Positions 59,865 through 64,000 of a stretch of 64,000 bases of DNA are shown here, one piece after another. Made by a program: the position numbers and the translations under genes. Under the pieces are notes generated by a model, which searched no databases, had not been told where the DNA came from, and saw only the letters and a program-made list of their open reading frames with translations. The DNA is from Erpobdella octoculata (taxonomy: Eukaryota; Annelida; Clitellata; Hirudinida; Erpobdellidae), in NCBI GenBank assembly GCA_963978895.1, contig OZ022246.1, positions 1,643,605 to 1,707,604 of the forward strand, written 5' to 3'. Numbering within the stretch: the stretch's first letter is position 1; each line of letters begins with the position of its first letter.

Positions 59865-62716
59865 ATCGACCTTGAGGCCTGCGATTCTATTGGTCCACTG
59901 GAATTGAACGGTGACCCCATCAAGTTGGCCCATTCAGCCATCATCAAAAAGGTTAGCAGTTTCAAAAAAAATTTGTTTTGATCTCTTTATTCAATGTTTA
60001 CCATCGTGAATTCAAACGATTCTTTGTGTTGGAAAAAATTATTGTTTAATGTGTTATTGTGGTTTTTATCACCAAAATCATCATCAATAATCATCATCAT
60101 CATTGTAGTAACAGTAGCAGTAGCAGTAGCAGTAGCAGTAGTAGTAGCAGTAGCAGTAGCAGTAGCAGTAGCAGTAGCAGTAGCAGTAGCAGTAGCAGTA
60201 GCAGTAGCAGTAGCAGTAGCAGTAGCAGTAGCAGTAGCAGTAGCAGTAGCAGTAGCAGTAGCAGTAGCAGTAGCAGTAGTAGTAACAGTAGTAGTAGTAG
60301 CAGTAGTAGTAGTAGTAGTGTTATAATAACGATAACTTTTTTCATGTCACAAGTGACATTACCTCCTCCTACGCATGCTCAGTTAGGCTGTGTAATGTAA
60401 CGTCATCGATATCGATTTGCTGGCACGATGCCACAACGTGTTTTAACGTCATTTAATGCTAAGTGTACAATTTCAACTTTCAAGGGCACGCGCATATACA
60501 AAACTACACATACGCATGCATTCACATACGCAAGCGCGCGCATTCACATACGCTTACGCACGCATTCACATACGCATATGCACGCATTCACATACACAAA
60601 TACGCATGCATTCACATTCACATTCACACGCGCATACGCATACGCACACATTCACATTCACACGCGCATACGCATACGCACACATTCACATACGCATACG
60701 CACGCATTCACATACGCATACGCATGCATTCACATACACATACGCATGCATTCACATTCACATGCGCATACGCACGTAGTACACGTACCATGAACATTTG
60801 CGCATGCACAAAAAACTCCGGTGATTAAAATGAAAACTAATTCATCTTTTAGAAGAAGTTGATCGATCAATTTGCGCCCAAAGCTAAATGAATAACTGGA
60901 TTCTAACTAAGATCACCACGGTAACGGAGTTGAACTAAACTTTTTAACATATCGTTATTTTTCTTTGGGTCCTTTTGTGGTGGTGGGTGGAGTAGCCCGA
61001 CGGGGAGGGGTGGGCCATTTCGTCCACCCCCTTCTTTACCCAGTTAGGTCGGTGTCACGAAATAGAGTCTCCCTCATCAATATTTTGCCCTCTAATATTT
61101 TGTCCTGCCGAATTACTTTGTTTTTCACATTTTTAAAATTAAATTTAATTTAATCAAACGTGTATTATTTTCATATTTACATAAATGAATGCTGTGCAAG
61201 ATCATCCGGGTACCAAAAAAATTTAAAAAAAAACAAGCGTACAAATACAATCACTTGACATACAAATCTCTATTAAAGAAAAAATATCATTTTTAATTAT
61301 TTTTATTTTCTTTTAAGTGGATTTATTTAAGACAAATAGTAGAAAGCATAAGTGAGACACTGGACTCTATTTTCGTGTCTTAAAAGTAGAATTCCGTCCT
61401 TTTCAATTAATCCATCAATGTGAATATTTACAGAAGACCTCACATACAGACCACGGCGGAGCTTATAAGCAGTAATAAAGGGCTGCAAAAAAAAATCTTT
61501 AATTGTTAAAAAAAGTTCCTAGTATTTTAGGGGCGATCGTCCCCATCGCCACCCTATGGATCCGCCACTTGACCACGGCGGCACTGATCACTGACATGCC
61601 CCCTACAATTTGTCGATAACATCAGCAACTAGGCAGCGAGTCGAGCCGTGAAGCTTTCACATTCAAGGCTAAGACTCTACCGTACCGACTCAGCTAACCT
61701 AGCGCCAAAACAAATATCGTACATTTTGGGCTTCATATTAGCTTCTATGTTTTTTACCGGTCGAAAAATTACTTTATTCTCTAAATTTAAAATTCATTTC
61801 AATTCGAAATTGCGCAGATACTTTTAGGTGGAGTTTAGGGGGCGAACTATTTACCGGGGAGACTCGTGTTCACACCGGCAGTACCCTGTAAAATTAAGTT
61901 CTCCAGCTGCCAAGGGAGGACTGGCCCGGAACTTGAAAAATCATCTAAAAGCGTGGGGTGGACTCGAGAAAAATGTGAAAAGTTTTTTTTTAATAATTTC
62001 AAGAAGCCATCTCCTTCCGACTTCAATCTCGGTGATTCATCGGCCCAGAAGCGCCCGGCAATCGTACCGACGATGAAGAGGCCACACTCGGTCACATCAA
62101 ACGACTTGATAGCTAATTTCTTCTTATCAACGGCTCCTCGCTAAAAAGAAAAACAAATGCGGCGGTGGATGGAGCTTTTCGATGCTTTAATTTAATCGAG
62201 CAGCCCTAGTTTTTGTCTCTCTGTTCGTCTGCAAGTGTAACGTACAGTGATGCGTTGCACACATGTCACAAAGCACGTACACAATGTCACGTAAACGCAG
62301 GTCAAAAAGTCACATACACATGTGTGTCACAAATTCACATATACACGTGTGACAAAATCACGTATACACATGGCACAAAGTCACATACACGTCACAAAGT
62401 CACACACAATGTTAGTCATCTCCGTGATTTTGATTTTATTTTGTATTTTTAAGCAGAAATAATAATCAGGTTATTTGTAAGCAGAAATAAAGCGTGTTAA
62501 CGAGGTAATTTGTAAACTGTTTTTTATAATAAATTTCGAACATTTTTATTAAACTTCACCAGGACGTCATGCTCTCATGCCGTAACACCTCCTCGCCTGG
62601 CTTGCCCTCCATCCACCCGCTCCGCTCCTCCAGTCCCCCCCAGAGGTGCACCAGCAATAACGACAACTGGGGACTGTCGGAACTTCTCGAGAACAGCAAG
62701 CAAGATCATCTCTCCA
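59865..62716 (+). CDS. Unrecognised gene, two internal exons, continues beyond the right edge
   Basis: Exon 59865-59951 (acceptor actag, donor GTTAGC) reads IDLEACDSIGPLELNGDP then IKLAHSAIIKK; its other two frames are closed. It joins in phase 0 to 62563-62716 (acceptor caccag, donor GTACGT). That exon reads DVMLSCRNTSSPGLPSIHPL, then a Ser/Pro segment and NNDNWGLSELLENSKQDHLS, and ends in phase 1. The higher GC content against an AT-rich background, the paired splice sites and the consistent phase support coding. I do not recognise the protein. What is visible looks like a regulatory, partly disordered segment with two short helices and no catalytic motif. No start codon or further exon was found in the window. 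Confidence 0.62.
60105..60322 (+). repeat. (AGTAGC)n hexanucleotide array
   Basis: About 35 copies of agtagc with occasional agtagt, in the intron of the right-edge gene. It yields artefactual poly-Ser, Ala-Val and poly-Leu frames. Confidence 0.97.
60500..60780 (+). repeat. CACATACGCATACGCACGCATT minisatellite
   Basis: Diverged units based on cattcacatacgcatacgca, 18-24 bp long, about 12 copies. Three overlapping plus frames stay open through it; none is credible as protein. Confidence 0.92.
61560..61708 (-). mobile_element. tRNA-derived SINE, family A (copy 2, partial)
   Basis: On the minus strand: ggcgctaggttagctgagtc, with the A box region, then agccttgaatgtgaaagctt and the B-box-like GGCTCGACTCG (plus 61637-61647). 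It matches copy 1 at 34071-34163 almost base for base across the tRNA-related head. The body to the left diverges into G-rich repeat DNA. Confidence 0.7.
61855..62140 (-). CDS. Unrecognised minus-strand exon inside the right-edge gene's intron
   Basis: The acceptor ctttttag sits just before CGAGGAGCC at 62140. The reading RGAVDKKKLAIKSF, DVTECGLFIVGTIAGRFW, ADESPRLKSEGDGFLKLL ... HPTLLDDFSSSGPVLPWQL runs open for 95 codons. It ends either at donor GTAAAT (61849-61854) or at the in-frame TAG at 61847-61849. The composition is protein-like and there is a strong polypyrimidine tract before the acceptor. I do not recognise the family. A nested gene, one exon of a gene whose other parts lie outside, or a decayed copy are all possible. 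Confidence 0.5.
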
Positions 62717-64000
62717 GTACGTACATTTTCGAGCACTTGTATATGTGTGTGTGTGTGTATGTATGTGTGTGAGTATGTGTATGTGCTGCACATGGTTCTG
62801 TGTGTATGTGTTTTTGTTTGTGTGGTTGTGTGTACGCGGCAGTATTCTTCAGTGCGTTTAATAATTGTTGAGTTTTTTTCTATTATTTTAAAGCACATCA
62901 CCTAATTTAGAGTAAGAAATTATTTTGTGTTTCGTTTAAGCGTAATTATGCTTTTTGCAGTCTCATTTTCCCGCTCGAAATTTCACGATTTCACATTATT
63001 TTACAAAAAAAAACTTCTTTTTTAATAGTTTTTTTAATGTTTTATTTTTTTACATTCAAATTTTTAGTTTCTCAAATTTTGCCAACACGGAAAATATGTT
63101 AATCTCTTATTAGAAAAAAACTCAGATTTTTCTAATCCAGTGTCAGCTTGACGTGGACAGTCGATTGAATAAAACGATTTTAACAATAGTGTTCTCTAGA
63201 CAATCAGGGGTGTCATTTGGAGCAAGAGGGCGGTTGCCCCCCCCCCCTCAAAAATTATTTTTTTAAACAAAAACTGAACATTTATTTACTAAGGGACGTA
63301 GTCACAAGCAAAACAAAACAATTATATAAAAATATAAGGAGAAAAATGTAGGAAATGTTTTTGGAAATAATACATCGGACTACTCCTGGTTTTAGAAATA
63401 TAGAAGACATTTCTCAAAACAATTTTGGCATCCTGAGGAATTGCTGAAATGACGCTCCTTGATACCACAAGTACAACTAACAATTTACAATCCAAATAAC
63501 CATCCCAATCCAGATGTTGATCGAAGCTTATTTTTGATGAAAACACAACGCGAACAAAAAATTATTATAAAAAAGCAATTAATAAATTTTTAAAGATATT
63601 TAGAAATTGACCCATTGCTAGTTTATTTTATTTGAATTATGTTTAAAAAACAATTAATAACTAACTTTAAAAAAAAATACCTATCCCCAAAGAAAATTTA
63701 ATCAGTTTATTTTCTACTTTTAAACCCCTAACCGAAACCTTAGATTTAACCAGTTTATTCCTCCTGACTGACCTTGGTGTTCGGGTCACGGAGTCGAATC
63801 AAGTAATGGCCCATGACCTCTCTTGCCCCTCTGGTGTTACACCTGCTCAGCTTTCTTGACTCAGTCCCATGAAGGACATTCAGACAAGCCTCTGCATTGT
63901 AATTAGACTAGATCAACATATTTGTACCCTTGTTGGACCAACGCTACTTCACCTTGTAGACGAAAAAACTGATCGATGAATAATCAATTAATTTATTATA
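62717..64000 (+). other. Intron or 3' DNA of the right-edge gene
   Basis: (TG)n-rich sequence follows the donor. A G/C-run repeat is near 63205-63250 (caggggtgtcatttggagca, hAT-end-like). After that only AT-rich DNA is seen, with no supported exon up to the window edge. Confidence 0.5.

Noticed and set aside
60059..60400. Poly-Ser, Ala-Val and poly-Leu frames
   Set aside because: Products of the AGTAGC hexanucleotide array.

Overview
The window is nuclear DNA from an animal. It is AT-rich, dense in microsatellites, and its genes are split into many exons. Every recognised gene is a conserved metazoan one: a dynein light intermediate chain, FBXL7, agrin with its animal-specific NtA domain, HERPUD, MOB1, twinfilin and beta-catenin. 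Intron density, intact bilaterian domain sets, tRNA-derived SINEs and many short inverted-repeat DNA transposons suggest a bilaterian invertebrate. A spiralian/lophotrochozoan is my best guess, but nothing here fixes the phylum. I rebuilt exon chains by hand from splice sites and reading phase. Six full chains of known genes have total lengths divisible by three and protein lengths plausible for their families: FBXL7 568 aa, agrin 1116 aa, HERPUD 316 aa, MOB1 216 aa, twinfilin 344 aa and beta-catenin 748 aa.

Layout. 1-4.4 kb: 3' part of the cytoplasmic dynein-1 light intermediate chain gene (+), entering from the left. 6.0-8.9 kb: FBXL7 (-), convergent with it. 9-13.6 kb: repeat-rich intergenic DNA with a 290-bp tetranucleotide array. 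13.6-25 kb: agrin (+), 19 exons. 26.3-43.1 kb: four minus-strand genes in a row, namely HERPUD, MOB1, twinfilin and an unrecognised two-exon gene coding for a duplicated helical module. 45-52.5 kb: beta-catenin (+), transcribed away from the unknown gene across a 1.85-kb spacer. 52.5-59.8 kb: 3' flank and microsatellite-rich DNA. 59.9-62.7 kb: two exons of an unrecognised plus-strand gene leaving to the right, with an unrecognised minus-strand exon inside its intron.

The neighbours do not form one pathway. There are themes: beta-catenin, agrin and twinfilin act in adhesion, synapse and cytoskeleton; FBXL7, HERPUD and MOB1 act in ubiquitin ligase, ER-degradation and Hippo functions.

Points most worth attention: an AT-AC (U12-type) intron in twinfilin supported at donor, branch site, acceptor and frame; a beta-catenin with no visible N-terminal phosphodegron; a short agrin with one laminin-G domain, no SEA domain, and acidic inserts in two follistatin domains; the duplicated-module gene next to beta-catenin; GC-AG introns; and several undescribed MITE and SINE families, including hAT-like, mariner-like and pogo-like elements with visible ends.
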